In this document: positions 10,341-21,347 of the stretch, piece by piece
How the letters are laid out: the number at the start of each line of letters is the position of its first letter
Position numbering within the stretch: the stretch's first letter is position 1
Assembly: GCA_938007965.1 (NCBI GenBank)
Contig: CALLMH010000029.1
Location: 1-49,790, forward strand
Source of the DNA: an uncultured Saprospiraceae bacterium
GTDB taxonomy: Bacteria > Bacteroidota > Bacteroidia > Chitinophagales > Saprospiraceae
Reading direction: 5' to 3'
Length of the DNA stretch: 49,790 nucleotides
Position numbers and translations under genes: made by a program
The notes under the pieces: generated by a model
What the model was told of the DNA's origin: nothing
Databases searched by the model: none
Seen by the model: the letters and a program-made list of their open reading frames with translations, nothing else

Positions 10341-12539
10341 TTAAAAATCCACAGTACCGGTTCTCATATTTGCGTCTTTAAAGTTAATAGGTAAGGGGGA
10401 ATAGGGAATAGTAAATTTGAAAGTAGAACCTACCCCTTCATTAACTTCTACCCAAATCTCTCCACCGTAATGAGTGACAATTCTTTTGCAAGTAGCCAAA
10501 CCTATCCCATTTCCTGATTTTTTGTCTGAAGATGAAAATAGATCAAATATAGTCGAGATCATGTATTCTGGTATGCCGCCTGAATTATCCTCTATACTCA
10601 CACATAACCAGTCATCATCTTTTCGTTTTGATTCGATCTTGATAATAGTCTCTTTATCAGTTTTACTATGATTTATTGCATTCTTAATTAAATTTTGAAA
10701 CAACTGTATCATCAAAGATTGATGTCCATATATAGCTGACAATTCACCTATCACTACAAGTTTCATTTTTGATGTACAAAATAATTCTCCTAGTGAATGC
10801 TTTACTATCTCTACGACCTCATTGAGGTTTATTATTTCTTTTTCAGGCAAATCTGCATCCAATTTAGATAGGGATAGTAAATCATCTATCATCTGTGACA
10901 GATTCCCTATACTAGAGTCTATATAACTCAAAAATGATTGCCCTCGCTCATCCAATTTATCTCCTGAACTCTTCGACAGTAATCCAGCAAAAGAAGTTGC
11001 CGTACGTATGGGTGTCTTAAGATCATGAGCCGCTACGTACGCGAAGTTTTCTAGATGTTTTATAGTTTCTGTCTGCTTCTTTGTAAGGATACCCAACTCC
11101 TTATTTCGAGCAGAGATAATACGGTTGTGATCAGATATCTGATTATTCAAGGTCTGTAGTTTATTCCTATTTTGATAGAAATGTACTAGAGCAAAAAAAA
11201 CAATTAATAATATAAAAAAAACTACCACAGCTATCAATCGTAGGAAGTTCTGTTGTCTTTCTTTTTCAATTATTTTAATTTCTGAATTTTTCTTATAATC
11301 GTATGCATCTTCTATAATCTTTGAAGCTAATCTCGCATCTGATTCAATATTAAGCTTCAAGTTATCCTGCATGTCAATGTACTTTCGTGCATTCTCGTAG
11401 GCTTTTTTATGATCCCCTTCTAACATCCATAATTCAGAGATTTCTTTAATCAAATCATTTTCATTTATATATGCTTTAGTCTCTAGTGCTTTATGGAAGT
11501 AATATCTTGATTGTTCATAGTTCCGAATCACCTTATAATAATGCCCTAATCCTTGATAACCGTCTCTCAATTCTTTTTTCTCATTATTGGCAATGCTTAC
11601 ATCTACACATTTTCTAAAATAATAGTAGGCAGAATCTAAATTTGAACTATTCAAATGCCCCTCCCCCAACATATAATAAGTATATCCTGCAGATACATAA
11701 AGATTGGACCTCTTGTGAAAATCTAAAGTCTTATGCCCTAATTTAATGAGATCTTCGTTTTCAGAATCTAATAATTTAATATGCATCATGGTAAAATAAG
11801 AATAAAGGAGTGTTTCGTAGTCGCCTTTTTCAATGGCATCTTTCACCACTTCGTTAAGGATCTCAAGGCTTTTATTATGGTCTCCTACTAAAACACAGGC
11901 ATTTGCAAGTCTTAATCTGGTGGGAAGTTCCATCTCATTATTCGGATCTGCAAATCTCGATGCGATTGTATAACTTTGGAACGTTGATACATAGTTGCCT
12001 ACCAATTGATTTTTGAAACCTGATAAATTGTAATACATACATAATGCATAATTATCAGTCGCCTCTGGCAATAATTCACTAGCCATATCCCAATAATAAT
12101 TAGTATCATTCTCGGAATTATATATAACATGATTATGTGCTAAAAACGTGTAAAAAATAACTTTTTCATTCACATCTTTTAATTCAGAAACAATAGAATC
12201 TACATTACTGCGTATTACATCATATTGACCAAATTTCCCCAATTCTTCTAGAACAGATTTAAGTATACCAAACTCATCTTTTTTATCAACATTACAAAAT
12301 CTTATAGTACTTAATCCATATTTGCTAATAGAGTCAGGAACTCCCTCTGATAGGTAATATTTAAAAATAGAATCACTGACTAAACACATATTTGATGATT
12401 CTGACATATTAACCAATTCCAAATCATCTGCATTGGAAGCAAGTGCTACATGAGGATTTATAAAATACACAAATAATGGTAAGAGCACAGTAGTCATACT
12501 AGCTAAACTCAGATTATCAATTATTTGGTAAAATTTCAT
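10341..12539 (-). CDS. TPR sensor histidine kinase (paralogue 3 of 3)
   Basis: A 732-aa protein from the ATG at 12539; a longer version starts with a GTG at 12590 but adds 17 polar residues before the signal segment (SMTTVLLPLFVYF). TPRs fill about 60-400, followed by a membrane helix (about 435-455), a coiled coil, and the kinase core with AAHDLKTPIR (H505), NLIKNAINH, DNSGGIP and GNGIGLATCKRI. A short tail after FTIPYS is absent in the paralogues. The gene ends about 60 nt before the divergent kinase. The three paralogues share the unusual D-S/N-SGGIP sequence in the ATP lid region, which supports recent common origin. Confidence 0.85.
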   Translation of the reverse strand: MKFYQIIDNLSLASMTTVLLPLFVYFINPHVALASNADDLELVNMSESSNMCLVSDSIFKYYLSEGVPDSISKYGLSTIRFCNVDKKDEFGILKSVLEELGKFGQYDVIRSNVDSIVSELKDVNEKVIFYTFLAHNHVIYNSENDTNYYWDMASELLPEATDNYALCMYYNLSGFKNQLVGNYVSTFQSYTIASRFADPNNEMELPTRLRLANACVLVGDHNKSLEILNEVVKDAIEKGDYETLLYSYFTMMHIKLLDSENEDLIKLGHKTLDFHKRSNLYVSAGYTYYMLGEGHLNSSNLDSAYYYFRKCVDVSIANNEKKELRDGYQGLGHYYKVIRNYEQSRYYFHKALETKAYINENDLIKEISELWMLEGDHKKAYENARKYIDMQDNLKLNIESDARLASKIIEDAYDYKKNSEIKIIEKERQQNFLRLIAVVVFFILLIVFFALVHFYQNRNKLQTLNNQISDHNRIISARNKELGILTKKQTETIKHLENFAYVAAHDLKTPIRTATSFAGLLSKSSGDKLDERGQSFLSYIDSSIGNLSQMIDDLLSLSKLDADLPEKEIINLNEVVEIVKHSLGELFCTSKMKLVVIGELSAIYGHQSLMIQLFQNLIKNAINHSKTDKETIIKIESKRKDDDWLCVSIEDNSGGIPEYMISTIFDLFSSSDKKSGNGIGLATCKRIVTHYGGEIWVEVNEGVGSTFKFTIPYSPLPINFKDANMRTGTVDF

Positions 12540-12937
12540 TAAATGATGTTGTTTTGTAATCAATGCAACACCATGGTATACATTAAGCACATTACTTAAA
12601 AGTTATAAAATTGGAAAAATGTAAAATCTATAATTTCTTTGAAAATAATACACAAGATCAGCGACATACTCGACTGATTCATGAATGATATATCACGGAA
12701 GGATACATTCAAAAAAAGATACTACAAAGGGTGTAGAAAAACTTATATAGAGAAAATTTAATTCTTCTTAGCGCTAATGTAATAACTACAATTGAATATG
12801 GTTCACTAAAAGTTTATAAAAAAAATAATAAGAGCATAATGTATATAAATTTTCAGTTTCGAAGGTTACTCCATTTATACATTGCTGTTTATTTTTTCTA
12901 ACAAGTTGGACAACTGGATTGTCTTAAGATCTCTAGA

Positions 12938-12956
12938 GATATCCGTAAATAACAAA
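12938..12956. repeat. Dispersed repeat, copy C (fragment)
   Basis: GATATCCGTAAATAACAAA here is identical to 29255-29273. Both copies are preceded by a TCTTAAG and followed by CCTTATTC. This looks like a short piece of the larger repeat at 29241-29440 and 33801-34025. It lies in the 12540-13126 gene-free gap, which otherwise holds only the sdh terminator. Confidence 0.55.
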
Positions 12957-13066
12957 TATCCTTATTCTTTGCTAGTCAAGCTATCTCTTATAATAGGCTT
13001 TACTCAGTGATCTATTGAAGCATTCCTACCTATTGAGTCCTTCTTAAAAGAGCCCTATTTTGATAT

Positions 13067-13099
13067 AAAAAAAGCCATCTCTTGTGAGACAGCTTTTTA
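13067..13099 (-). terminator. Rho-independent terminator of sdhCAB
   Basis: On the minus strand an AGC-TCTC / GAGA-GCT stem with a short loop is followed by a run of T (the A run at 13067-13073). It lies 28 nt past the sdhB stop. The plus strand also ends in Ts, so it may work in both directions. Confidence 0.75.
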
Positions 13100-13126
13100 T
13101 TTACCCATTTATTATTTATTTGTCTT

Positions 13127-13870
13127 CTATGCTCCGCCAAAAACAGAACCTACGTACTCTCTATTCAATCTCGCTATATTATCAATAGATATCTCCTTTG
13201 GACAGTCCGCCTCGCATGCTCCGATATTAGAGCACATGCCGAATCCTTCTTTATCCATAGTTGCTACCATATTTTTAGCTCTTCGACTAGACTCTACCTT
13301 ACCTTGAGGCATAAGTGCCAGGTGAGATACTTTGGCGGCTGTAAATAGCATAGCAGAACCATTAGGACAAGCCGCTACGCATGCTCCACATCCGATACAT
13401 GTAGCTGCATCCATAGCTTCTCCAGCTATATCTTTTTCGATAGGTATACTGTTACCATCAGGTGCTTGACCTGTATTTACCGATACATATCCACCCGCTT
13501 GGATGATACGATCAAAAGAAGATCGATTTACAACCAAATCCTTGATTACTGGAAATGCTCGAGATCTCCAAGGCTCTACTACGATCGTATCTCCGTCTTT
13601 GAAAAACCTCATATGCAGTTGGCAAGTGGTAGTTCCACTATTAGGTCCATGTGGACGACCATTGATCACCATATTACATGATCCACAGATCCCCTCTCTA
13701 CAGTCGTGCTCGAATGCTACGGGAGTCTCTTGTTTCTCGATCAACGATTCATTGAGGACATCCATCATCTCTAAGAAAGACATATGCTCCTCAGCTACTA
13801 CATCGTACGTTTGGAATCCTCCTTTATCTTTATTATTCTGTTGTCTCCAGACTTTTAATTTCAGTTTCAT
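13127..13870 (-). CDS. sdhB: Succinate dehydrogenase/fumarate reductase iron-sulfur subunit
   Basis: The 247-aa electron-transfer subunit of complex II, linking the FAD subunit to the quinone site. Seen: the [2Fe-2S] ligands in CREGICGSC (C57, C62, C65) plus C83, then [15 protein letters not shown] (about 158-172) and [14 protein letters not shown] for the [4Fe-4S] and [3Fe-4S] clusters. It is last in the operon sdhC-sdhA-sdhB and is followed by a strong terminator. The order C-A-B without a separate sdhD matches the type B (b558) enzymes of Bacteroidota. It acts at the cytoplasmic face of the inner membrane. Confidence 0.95.
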   Translation of the reverse strand: MKLKLKVWRQQNNKDKGGFQTYDVVAEEHMSFLEMMDVLNESLIEKQETPVAFEHDCREGICGSCNMVINGRPHGPNSGTTTCQLHMRFFKDGDTIVVEPWRSRAFPVIKDLVVNRSSFDRIIQAGGYVSVNTGQAPDGNSIPIEKDIAGEAMDAATCIGCGACVAACPNGSAMLFTAAKVSHLALMPQGKVESSRRAKNMVATMDKEGFGMCSNIGACEADCPKEISIDNIARLNREYVGSVFGGA

Positions 13871-13986
13871 AAGTTAAATTTTAAAAAATTAAAATTTAGA
13901 GTTCGAGATTTTGAGAGCTTGAAATTTCAAAAACAAATATGAAGTTTGTCTCATTTTCTAAATGCCCAATTTCTCAGAATCTCAAA

Positions 13987-15981
13987 TTATTTATACGATC
14001 TCGTTTTTAATTCTACGTTTTCGAATACCAGCTCCTCTTTATGCAGGACCGGATTATCATCATCCCATTCCCAGGCAGACACGTAAGTATATTCATCATC
14101 TCTTCTCAGGGCTTCTCCTTCTGTAGTAGTGTATTCTTCTCGGAAGTGACCACCACATGATTCATTTCTATCCAGTGCATCTACCATCATCAGCTCTCCG
14201 TGCTCTATAAGATCAGCTACTCTTGCAGCTTTTTCTAACTCTGGGTTAAACTCATCCTGTGTACCTGGCACGAATACGTCTGCATAGAATTCAGCCTTCA
14301 AATCTCTAATCATCTGTCTACCTTTTTTCAGGCCTTCTTCTGACCTCGCCATACCACAGTAGTCCCACATGATTAATCCTAATCTCTTATGGAAGCTCTC
14401 TACAGACTTAGTCCCTTTATTAGATACTAGAGATTCCAACCTTACTCTTACTTCCGCTTCCGCTTTTGTAAATTCTGCTGTATTCGGATCAAAAGCCGGA
14501 GTTCTAATCTCATTTGCCAAGAAAGTACCTACTGTGTATGGTATCACAAAGTACCCATCCGCTAATCCTTGCATAAGTGCAGAAGCTCCGAGTCTATTCG
14601 CTCCGTGATCTGAGAAGTTACATTCTCCTAATGCGAATAATCCTTCGATATTCGTTTGCAAATTATAATCAACCCATAGACCTCCCATCGTATAATGCAC
14701 GGCTGGGTAGATTTTCATAGGATTCGTATATGGATCTTCTCCTGTTATCTTCTCATACATTTCGAAGAGGTTACCATACTTAGCCTCTATGACTTTAGTA
14801 CCTAGTTCTGTAACCAATTTCTGATTATTTGTATCTAGTCCTTGAGAGTTGGCTTCTGATTTACCATATCTCTGTATCGCACTAGCAAAGTCTAGGAATA
14901 CTCCAAGACCTGTTGGTGCTACTCCGTGTCCGTCATCACAAACAACTTTTGCAGCTCTTGATGCGACATCTCTAGGCACTAAATTACCGAATGCTGGATA
15001 TCTTCTCTCTAAGTAGTAATCTCTATCTCCTTCAGCGATATCGACACCTTTCTTTCTTTTCTCTCTTATGGCTTTTGCGTCTTCTTTACTTTTTGGTACC
15101 CATATACGACCATCGTTTCTCAGTGATTCTGACATCAATGTCAATTTCGACTGATAATCTCCTGATACTGGTATACAAGTCGGGTGGATCTGTGTGAAAC
15201 AAGGATTCGCCATCAATGCACCTTTTCTTACTGACCTCCATGCTGCAGAGACATTACATCCCATGGCATTCGTCGATAGGTAGAATACGTTACCATATCC
15301 TCCACTGGCTAATATCACACAGTGAGCCGCATGTCTCTCTAGTTCTCCAGTCAATAAATTTCTCGCGATGATGCCTCTCGCCTTACCGTCTACTTTCACC
15401 ATATCCATCATCTCATGACGATTATACATCGTGACGTTGCCGAGGGAAATCTGTCTAGATAGTGCTTGATATGCTCCTATCAATAATTGCTGCCCGGTCT
15501 GTCCTTTGGCGTAGAATGTCCTAGACACCTGTACTCCACCGAATGACCTGTTATCTAATAGACCTCCATAATCTCTAGCGAATGGGACACCCTGAGCAAC
15601 ACACTGATCTATGATATCAGTGCTTACTTCGGCAAGTCTATGTACATTCGCCTCTCTAGATCTATAATCTCCACCTTTGATGGTATCATAGAATAGACGA
15701 TATGTACTATCTCCATCATTTTGATAATTCTTTGATGCATTGATCCCTCCTTGCGCAGCGATACTATGTGCTCGTCTTGGGCTATCATGAAATGTGAATG
15801 CTTTCACCTTGTATCCCAGCTCTCCAAGCGTAGCTGCAGCAGAAGCGCCCGCTAAACCTGTACCCACTACGATGACTTCCAGTCTCCTTTTATTATTGGG
15901 AGCTACTAATGGCATGTTCGACTTATACTTTGTCCATTTGTCAGCTAAGTCTCCTTTTGGAATTTTTGAATCTAAACTCAT
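13987..15981 (-). CDS. sdhA: Succinate dehydrogenase/fumarate reductase flavoprotein subunit
   Basis: A 664-aa FAD subunit that oxidises succinate to fumarate. Seen: the dinucleotide motif [12 protein letters not shown] (about 39-50), the covalent-FAD histidine in [11 protein letters not shown] (H72), a fumarate-reductase-type HPTCIP, and [12 protein letters not shown] and [10 protein letters not shown] further on. Length and motifs fit the larger flavoproteins of the b558 complexes. It lies between sdhC (71 nt upstream) and sdhB (116 nt downstream) on the same strand. Direction of catalysis in the cell (succinate oxidation or fumarate reduction) cannot be told from sequence. Confidence 0.95.
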   Translation of the reverse strand: MSLDSKIPKGDLADKWTKYKSNMPLVAPNNKRRLEVIVVGTGLAGASAAATLGELGYKVKAFTFHDSPRRAHSIAAQGGINASKNYQNDGDSTYRLFYDTIKGGDYRSREANVHRLAEVSTDIIDQCVAQGVPFARDYGGLLDNRSFGGVQVSRTFYAKGQTGQQLLIGAYQALSRQISLGNVTMYNRHEMMDMVKVDGKARGIIARNLLTGELERHAAHCVILASGGYGNVFYLSTNAMGCNVSAAWRSVRKGALMANPCFTQIHPTCIPVSGDYQSKLTLMSESLRNDGRIWVPKSKEDAKAIREKRKKGVDIAEGDRDYYLERRYPAFGNLVPRDVASRAAKVVCDDGHGVAPTGLGVFLDFASAIQRYGKSEANSQGLDTNNQKLVTELGTKVIEAKYGNLFEMYEKITGEDPYTNPMKIYPAVHYTMGGLWVDYNLQTNIEGLFALGECNFSDHGANRLGASALMQGLADGYFVIPYTVGTFLANEIRTPAFDPNTAEFTKAEAEVRVRLESLVSNKGTKSVESFHKRLGLIMWDYCGMARSEEGLKKGRQMIRDLKAEFYADVFVPGTQDEFNPELEKAARVADLIEHGELMMVDALDRNESCGGHFREEYTTTEGEALRRDDEYTYVSAWEWDDDNPVLHKEELVFENVELKTRSYK

Positions 15982-16052
15982 AAGGCTATATTTTAAAAAG
16001 TATCAACGTAAGTTGTACTTTGATTAAACAATTTGGTTGAGGAATCCTCCTC

Positions 16053-16742
16053 TTATTTCATCACAAAGAAATAATATAATGGGATGATTGCGAATCCTAG
16101 TGGAACAAGGATAGCGTATGCTTTTCCTAATCCTCCTATAATAGGTGTGTATTTGGGATGATTCAAGCCTAATGTCTGAAACGCAGATTGAAATCCATGC
16201 CACAAGTGAAATGATAACGTAGCTAGACCTATCAAATAAGCAACCACCAATAAAGGATTTGAAAATGTAGTCGCGACTTGAGTGTATAGATCTTTTACTT
16301 GTACGTCCATACCTTCTATGGAGACCATTGCCAGTTGATCCGTAAATTTCATTTTGAACCAAAAATCTCCCATGTGGATAAAAATGAACGCTAAAATCAA
16401 TGTTCCAAGTAATGCCATATTCTTTGATGCCCACGAAACTTTAGCATCAGATCTAACTGCATACTTAGAACCTTTTGCAGCTTTATTCTTCGACCAAAGT
16501 AAAAAACCCATAAATGCATGTAGTAGAATGAAAAAATAGTTTCCATAGGCCACCACCTTTATCAAAGGATTATGAGTCATCATATAGGCATAGGCATTGA
16601 ATGTAACACCTCCGTCATCAACTAATAGTTGAAGATTTCCTAATAAATGAATTACGAGGAATAAAATCAAGAACAAACCCGTGAGACTCATAATAAGCTT
16701 TCGACCGATACTTGATGTAAAAAAGTTAATTAACCACTTCAT
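16053..16742 (-). CDS. sdhC: Succinate dehydrogenase cytochrome b558 subunit
   Basis: A 229-aa integral membrane subunit with about five hydrophobic helices and histidines in LFLVIHLLGN, THNPLI, FILLHAFMG, FIFIHMGDFW and SFHLWHGFQSAF, suitable for two b haems. It anchors SdhAB and passes electrons to or from menaquinone. It is the first gene of the operon, with a well-formed promoter about 35 nt upstream. Confidence 0.9.
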   Translation of the reverse strand: MKWLINFFTSSIGRKLIMSLTGLFLILFLVIHLLGNLQLLVDDGGVTFNAYAYMMTHNPLIKVVAYGNYFFILLHAFMGFLLWSKNKAAKGSKYAVRSDAKVSWASKNMALLGTLILAFIFIHMGDFWFKMKFTDQLAMVSIEGMDVQVKDLYTQVATTFSNPLLVVAYLIGLATLSFHLWHGFQSAFQTLGLNHPKYTPIIGGLGKAYAILVPLGFAIIPLYYFFVMK

Positions 16743-16776
16743 ATAAAATTCAAAATTTTCGTTTGTTAGTTTTACA

Positions 16777-16807
16777 CAAATTTAATGTTAAACAATGGTA
16801 AGCCAAA
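16777..16807 (-). promoter_or_regulatory. sdhCAB promoter
   Basis: Read on the minus strand, TTTG (16804-16807), a spacer of 19 nt, then TAAATTTG (16777-16784): an exact match to the Bacteroidota TTTG-N19-TAnnTTTG promoter. The leader to the sdhC ATG is about 30 nt. Between here and the DUF983 gene (to 17138) I see no other feature. Confidence 0.7.
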
Positions 16808-17138
16808 GATGGATCGTCTTGATTTCTTATTTAGATTTTGTCTAAGTAAGCATGCGGTTCTCTTTCCATTATTAAATTAACTCCAATCTCTAGTGAGGCT
16901 TTTTATCTTGACCATCAATTTGACAATAGCAAGATAAGACTTTGTCGCAGATATACCCGCTATTCAGAGTGGGATATTGCTTACATTTTAAATTGTAATC
17001 GTGATCTATTGTTTATTGCATTTGGCAATTCCATTTAAACCTGTACCGACAACTTTATAAAGCTCTTGTATAGGGAAGTACCCTAACTTTATAAAATCTC
17101 TATAAATACGTAGACTTTCATTCTTCTCCTCAAAAAAT

Positions 17139-17516
17139 CTAATCAGTTTCACCCTTCTCAGCGAGACTCTTATCATATCGCACATCCATATGAATATACA
17201 TAGCACGTGATACCCTAGCAATAAAGAAATAACATATCGTACATACGAAAATAACCAAAGCAAATGCACCCTCTACAGACCAATCTAACACAAGCATACA
17301 GAACCCAACCACGGCCAATATAGTCCACACTGTCCATCCATAAGATATAAACATGGCACCGAAGTAATATCCTGGCTCTGGACTGAAACTCTGATTACAA
17401 TGAGAACAATTCTCATGCATATTTAGCGGATTTTTAAAATCAAACGGAGCCACAAATAAATCTCCTTTCCTACATCTCGGACATTTATAATTCCATATAC
17501 TACTGAATACATTCAT
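17139..17516 (-). CDS. DUF983 family membrane protein
   Basis: A 125-aa protein with an N-terminal zinc ribbon (CPRCRKGDLF at about 14-23 and CSHCNQSF at about 37-44), then PGYYFGAMFISYGWTVW and two membrane helices. This matches the DUF983 family, small zinc-ribbon membrane proteins of unknown function that often lie near respiratory genes. Its position between sdh and glp fits that pattern. A divergent gene, glpK, starts about 320 nt away. Confidence 0.8.
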   Translation of the reverse strand: MNVFSSIWNYKCPRCRKGDLFVAPFDFKNPLNMHENCSHCNQSFSPEPGYYFGAMFISYGWTVWTILAVVGFCMLVLDWSVEGAFALVIFVCTICYFFIARVSRAMYIHMDVRYDKSLAEKGETD

Positions 17517-17534
17517 ATCACCTTATACTTTTCA

Positions 17535-17562
17535 CAAATATACCACCGATTAATAATATCAA
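17535..17562 (-). promoter_or_regulatory. Candidate promoter of the DUF983 gene
   Basis: On the minus strand TATATTTG (17535-17542) is a full TAnnTTTG match, with TTG at 17560-17562, 17 nt upstream (slightly short spacing). The leader would be about 20 nt. Confidence 0.45.
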
Positions 17563-17833
17563 TGTAATCTATGTTACTTAAGGAGCAATACCATTACCAT
17601 ATTCTCTTATGATTCACATTAAATGTAACAAAAGGAAGGCGCGAATTTAGATCAAAGTATCAGATTTATTGGACTAAATATTCCGAGGATCACTTTTCTA
17701 AAACTACACTTCAATATCAAAATCACTAAACAATTCATCTCTGAAATAAAATGAATTATTAGTTTTAAGCAATCAATTGGTAATATGCTTTATGATAATG
17801 TTTTATGAAGTATACATAAATACAAGATAAAAA

Positions 17834-19327
17834 ATGAGAAAATACATTCTAGCACTAGATCAAGGAACTACAAGTTCACGAGCAATAGTTTTTGACAAGA
17901 AAGGAAATATAATATCTGTATCTCAAAAAGAATTTACCCAATACTTTCCAAAACCGGGATGGGTAGAACATGACCCAACGGAAATATGGTCAACTCAAGC
18001 CGGTGTGGCTGCAGAAGCTATAGCAAAGAAGGGCTTAGATGTAGAGGATATAGCTGCGATAGGCATCACCAACCAAAGAGAAACAGTGGTGGTCTGGGAT
18101 AAAAATACAGGAAAACCAATCTATAATGCAATCGTATGGCAGGACAAACGTACCTCCAAATACTGCGACGAGCTAAAAAAATTAGGTAAGTCCGACGAAA
18201 TAAGAAACAAAACAGGATTGGTCATAGACTCCTACTTCTCCGGAACCAAGGTGAAATGGATCTTGGATAATGTAGATGGAGCAAGAGACAAGGCTAATAA
18301 GGGGGAACTCATCATGGGTACGATAGATACATGGCTGATATGGAACTTCACAAAAGGAAAGCAACACGTCACCGATGTGTCCAATGCCTCTAGAACATTG
18401 ATGTACAATATCAATACAATGTCATGGGATGATGAATTATTAGCACTCCTAACGATTCCTAAAAGCATGCTCCCCGAAGTAAAAGAATCGAGTGAAGTAT
18501 ATGGGCATACGCAATCTTCTGTTCTCGACCGTCAAATCCCAATAGCGGGAATAGCAGGAGATCAGCAAGCAGCATTATTCGGTCAGATGTGCACAAAACC
18601 TGGTATGGTGAAAAACACCTACGGAACAGGCTGTTTCATGCTTATGAATATCGGCGATAAGCCCACCGTATCCCAGAATAATCTGCTGACAACCGTGGCT
18701 TGGAAAATCAATGGAAAAACAAGCTACGCCCTAGAAGGAAGTATATTCATCGCTGGGGCTGTCGTCCAATGGCTTCGAGATGGTCTGAAGATAATACGTA
18801 AATCTGAAGACGTAGAGCGTCTTGCGGGCTCCGTAGATAGTTCTGATGGCGTATACTTCGTACCTTCTTTTGCAGGATTAGGAGCACCTCACTGGAATCA
18901 ACATGCTCAAGGCACAATCTTCGGACTGACAAGAGGTAGCACTGATGCGCACATCGCTAGGGCTGCATTGGACTCTATCGCCTATCAAACAATGGATATA
19001 CTCAAAGCAATGGAAGCCGACTCAGGCATCTCCATCAAAGAACTGCGCGTAGATGGAGGAGCCACAGTGAATGATATGCTGATGCAATTCCAATCTGATA
19101 TACTAAATACATCAACCGTAAGACCTAAGGTAGTAGAAACAACAGCCATGGGTGCAGCTTTCTTGGCTGGACTAGCTGTAGGGTATTGGGAAAATCCCGA
19201 AGAAATACAAGAAATATGGCAATCGGACAAAAAATTCTCTCCTGTAGAGGATAGGGAAGAAATAGAACATAACATAAAAGGTTGGTACAGAGCCATAGAT
19301 GCATTGGAACATTGGACAAAAGGATAG
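17834..19327 (+). CDS. glpK: Glycerol kinase
   Basis: A 497-aa FGGY-family kinase converting glycerol and ATP to glycerol 3-phosphate in the cytoplasm. Seen: the N-terminal phosphate loop [58 protein letters not shown] and [20 protein letters not shown], all standard GlpK signatures, at normal family length. The glycerol facilitator gene follows 47 nt downstream on the same strand, so this is a glpKF uptake-and-trapping unit. No glpD or glpR is visible nearby. I found no clear TAnnTTTG promoter in the 300 nt upstream. Confidence 0.95.
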   Translation: MRKYILALDQGTTSSRAIVFDKKGNIISVSQKEFTQYFPKPGWVEHDPTEIWSTQAGVAAEAIAKKGLDVEDIAAIGITNQRETVVVWDKNTGKPIYNAIVWQDKRTSKYCDELKKLGKSDEIRNKTGLVIDSYFSGTKVKWILDNVDGARDKANKGELIMGTIDTWLIWNFTKGKQHVTDVSNASRTLMYNINTMSWDDELLALLTIPKSMLPEVKESSEVYGHTQSSVLDRQIPIAGIAGDQQAALFGQMCTKPGMVKNTYGTGCFMLMNIGDKPTVSQNNLLTTVAWKINGKTSYALEGSIFIAGAVVQWLRDGLKIIRKSEDVERLAGSVDSSDGVYFVPSFAGLGAPHWNQHAQGTIFGLTRGSTDAHIARAALDSIAYQTMDILKAMEADSGISIKELRVDGGATVNDMLMQFQSDILNTSTVRPKVVETTAMGAAFLAGLAVGYWENPEEIQEIWQSDKKFSPVEDREEIEHNIKGWYRAIDALEHWTKG

Positions 19328-19374
19328 AAAAAGATTATTACACCAATATGTAAACTGATCAAAAATCAAATGTT

Positions 19375-20121
19375 ATGACTCCATTTATAGCAGAAATAAT
19401 AGGTACATTTTTTCTACTACTCCTAGGAGGTGGTGTAGTGGCAAATGTGGTCTTGGACAAGACAAAATCAAATGAAAACGGATGGATGATTATCACTACC
19501 GCTTGGGCATTAGCTGTATTCGTCGGTGTGGTGATCGCTGGACCGACAAGTGGAGCTCACCTCAACCCGGCTGTAAGCGTCGGTCTAGCGATTGCGGGAA
19601 AATTTGATTGGGCATTGATTCCTACATATATCCTCGGCCAATTCTTAGGTGCGATGTTGGGATCTACTGTAGTATGGTTGATGTATAAAGATCACTTCGA
19701 TATCACTTCAGACGGAGAGACGAAAAGAGCTGTATTTTGCACCGCTCCAGCCATCAGAAATCCGATTTCAAATCTAATATCAGAAGCCATTGGCGCATTT
19801 ACCCTTGTATTTGTAATTCTATATTTCACAGATGCGTCTATCACTGATCTAGCGACCGATAAAGAAACTCTGATAGGGTTAGGTTCTCTTGGAGCACTAC
19901 CTGTCGCCTTATTGATTTGGTCGATTGGTCTATCACTAGGTGGGACTACAGGCTATGCAATCAATCCCGCTAGAGATCTAGGACCGAGGATCATGCATGC
20001 TGTGCTTCCTATGAAAAATAAAGCGTCGAATGATTGGAGCTACGCTTGGATACCAATAGTGGGACCTATTATCGGAGGTGCTTTAGCTGCAGAATTAATG
20101 TTGGCGCTTTCGGGCGCTTGA
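19375..20121 (+). CDS. glpF: Glycerol facilitator (aquaglyceroporin)
   Basis: A 248-aa MIP-family channel with six hydrophobic segments and both NPA boxes: SGAHLNPAVSVGLA and GYAINPARDLGPRIMHA. The Asp directly after the second NPAR is the usual mark of glycerol-conducting rather than water-only members. It allows diffusion of glycerol across the inner membrane, and GlpK traps it by phosphorylation. It is convergent with the cbb3 cluster, with only 28 nt between the stops. Confidence 0.92.
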   Translation: MTPFIAEIIGTFFLLLLGGGVVANVVLDKTKSNENGWMIITTAWALAVFVGVVIAGPTSGAHLNPAVSVGLAIAGKFDWALIPTYILGQFLGAMLGSTVVWLMYKDHFDITSDGETKRAVFCTAPAIRNPISNLISEAIGAFTLVFVILYFTDASITDLATDKETLIGLGSLGALPVALLIWSIGLSLGGTTGYAINPARDLGPRIMHAVLPMKNKASNDWSYAWIPIVGPIIGGALAAELMLALSGA

Positions 20122-20149
20122 TGGTCTATTCTAGCGACCTTCTAATATA

Positions 20150-20848
20150 TCAGTGACACATGACAGGGTTTCGTAGTGCCTCCCAAAAATCCAATTCCAT
20201 AGGCATATCTACTACCACTCCTCTATACACTAGAAATACTCCAAAAAAGAGTGTAACATAAGGCAGAATCTTCCTAAATCTTGATCGGAAGTTTGGGGAA
20301 AACAAGCTCATCCCTATGGTAAGGGCAAACAACATTGGCAGTGTTCCTAAACCAAATATGGTCATAAATCCAGCGCCCCCGATAATGTCACCCGTCGCTA
20401 ATGCTCCAGCTAATGCTAAATATACTAGTCCACAAGGCAGAAGACCATTGGCCATACCAAGTTGGAAGGGATGGTAGTTTTGAGATTTATTCATCATCTC
20501 AGCTATAAATTTCCGAATAGAAAAGTAGTACTTTTTGATTGCATCGTTTTGATTGATCGTCCTGTCTAAATCTATATTGAACAAAAATGAAACAATCAAC
20601 AAAATACCCAGTATAATTGAGACGATTTTCTGTAATTCGGCGACAAACAAAAATCGACCTAAAATACCGAAAACAAGCCCAAAGAGCGTATAAGTAGCCG
20701 TTCTTCCTAGATTATAAAATAGGGCTGACTTTATATTAGAAGATTGTGTATTGCCATCTTGATTGCTAAATGCAATAGCAAGCGGGCCGCACATTCCTAT
20801 GCAGTGCAGACTACCAAATAGACCCAATGTGAATGCTACATAGATCAT
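20150..20848 (-). CDS. TauE/SafE-like membrane protein of the cbb3 cluster (DsbD/CcdA-like)
   Basis: A 232-aa protein with about six membrane helices. It begins with LGLFGSLHCIGMCGPLAIAFS, a Cys-bearing motif typical of the 'sulfite exporter TauE/SafE' relatives (UreH/DsbD-like) found at the end of Bacteroidota cco operons. It lies 4 nt after ccoH on the same strand. Such proteins are thought to help metal or redox handling during oxidase maturation; the exact role is not established. Confidence 0.75.
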   Translation of the reverse strand: MIYVAFTLGLFGSLHCIGMCGPLAIAFSNQDGNTQSSNIKSALFYNLGRTATYTLFGLVFGILGRFLFVAELQKIVSIILGILLIVSFLFNIDLDRTINQNDAIKKYYFSIRKFIAEMMNKSQNYHPFQLGMANGLLPCGLVYLALAGALATGDIIGGAGFMTIFGLGTLPMLFALTIGMSLFSPNFRSRFRKILPYVTLFFGVFLVYRGVVVDMPMELDFWEALRNPVMCH

Positions 20849-20852
20849 ACTA

Positions 20853-21278
20853 CTAGAGATATATTATTTCTTCTTTATAAAATGATTTATCGCCCTCAAC
20901 CCAATCAATCTTTACACTCCACTTTCCTTTAGATAAATCAGCAACTGGGATGATAATTTCCGATCCATCAATATGTTTTATAAAATCTTGAGACTTATCG
21001 GAGGCTCTATAAAATAGGACAGAACCTTTTATATCATCGGATCCTTCGAACCTCACAATAACATTGTCGTCCTCTACCTTGACATTCACATTATCCGAAG
21101 TTATGCTATTGGTGATCTTGTCATATCGCTGCTGATATGCGATATCTTTTGCATAGTAATCATCTACGACCAAGTCTCGATCTACACTAAAACTAGCTAT
21201 CAATGCAGTAACCACTATCCCTACAAAACACACATAAAATAATGCTATCCCATGTCCCCAATTAAAATTCTTAAACAT
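20853..21278 (-). CDS. ccoH: FixH/CcoH-like cbb3 assembly protein
   Basis: A 141-aa protein with one N-terminal membrane helix (FNWGHGIALFYVCFVGIVVTA, about residues 4-24) and a small periplasmic domain including VDDYYAKDIAYQQRYD, the usual FixH family signature. FixH/CcoH takes part in assembly of cbb3 oxidase, with the copper ATPase CcoI. It sits between ccoG and the TauE-like gene. Confidence 0.8.
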   Translation of the reverse strand: MFKNFNWGHGIALFYVCFVGIVVTALIASFSVDRDLVVDDYYAKDIAYQQRYDKITNSITSDNVNVKVEDDNVIVRFEGSDDIKGSVLFYRASDKSQDFIKHIDGSEIIIPVADLSKGKWSVKIDWVEGDKSFYKEEIIYL

Positions 21279-21347
21279 AATTTCTATTTATTAGTGATGT
21301 ACTGTTTCCTATCGACTAGCATTCTACAGTCAAATAAGCAAAGCACG

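Noticed and set aside
16024-16434. 136-aa minus-strand open frame inside sdhC
   Set aside because: It overlaps the well-supported sdhC frame almost fully and shows no family motifs.
17006-17269. 87-aa open frame overlapping the DUF983 gene
   Set aside because: It shares DNA with a recognised gene in another frame, and its composition is non-coding-like.
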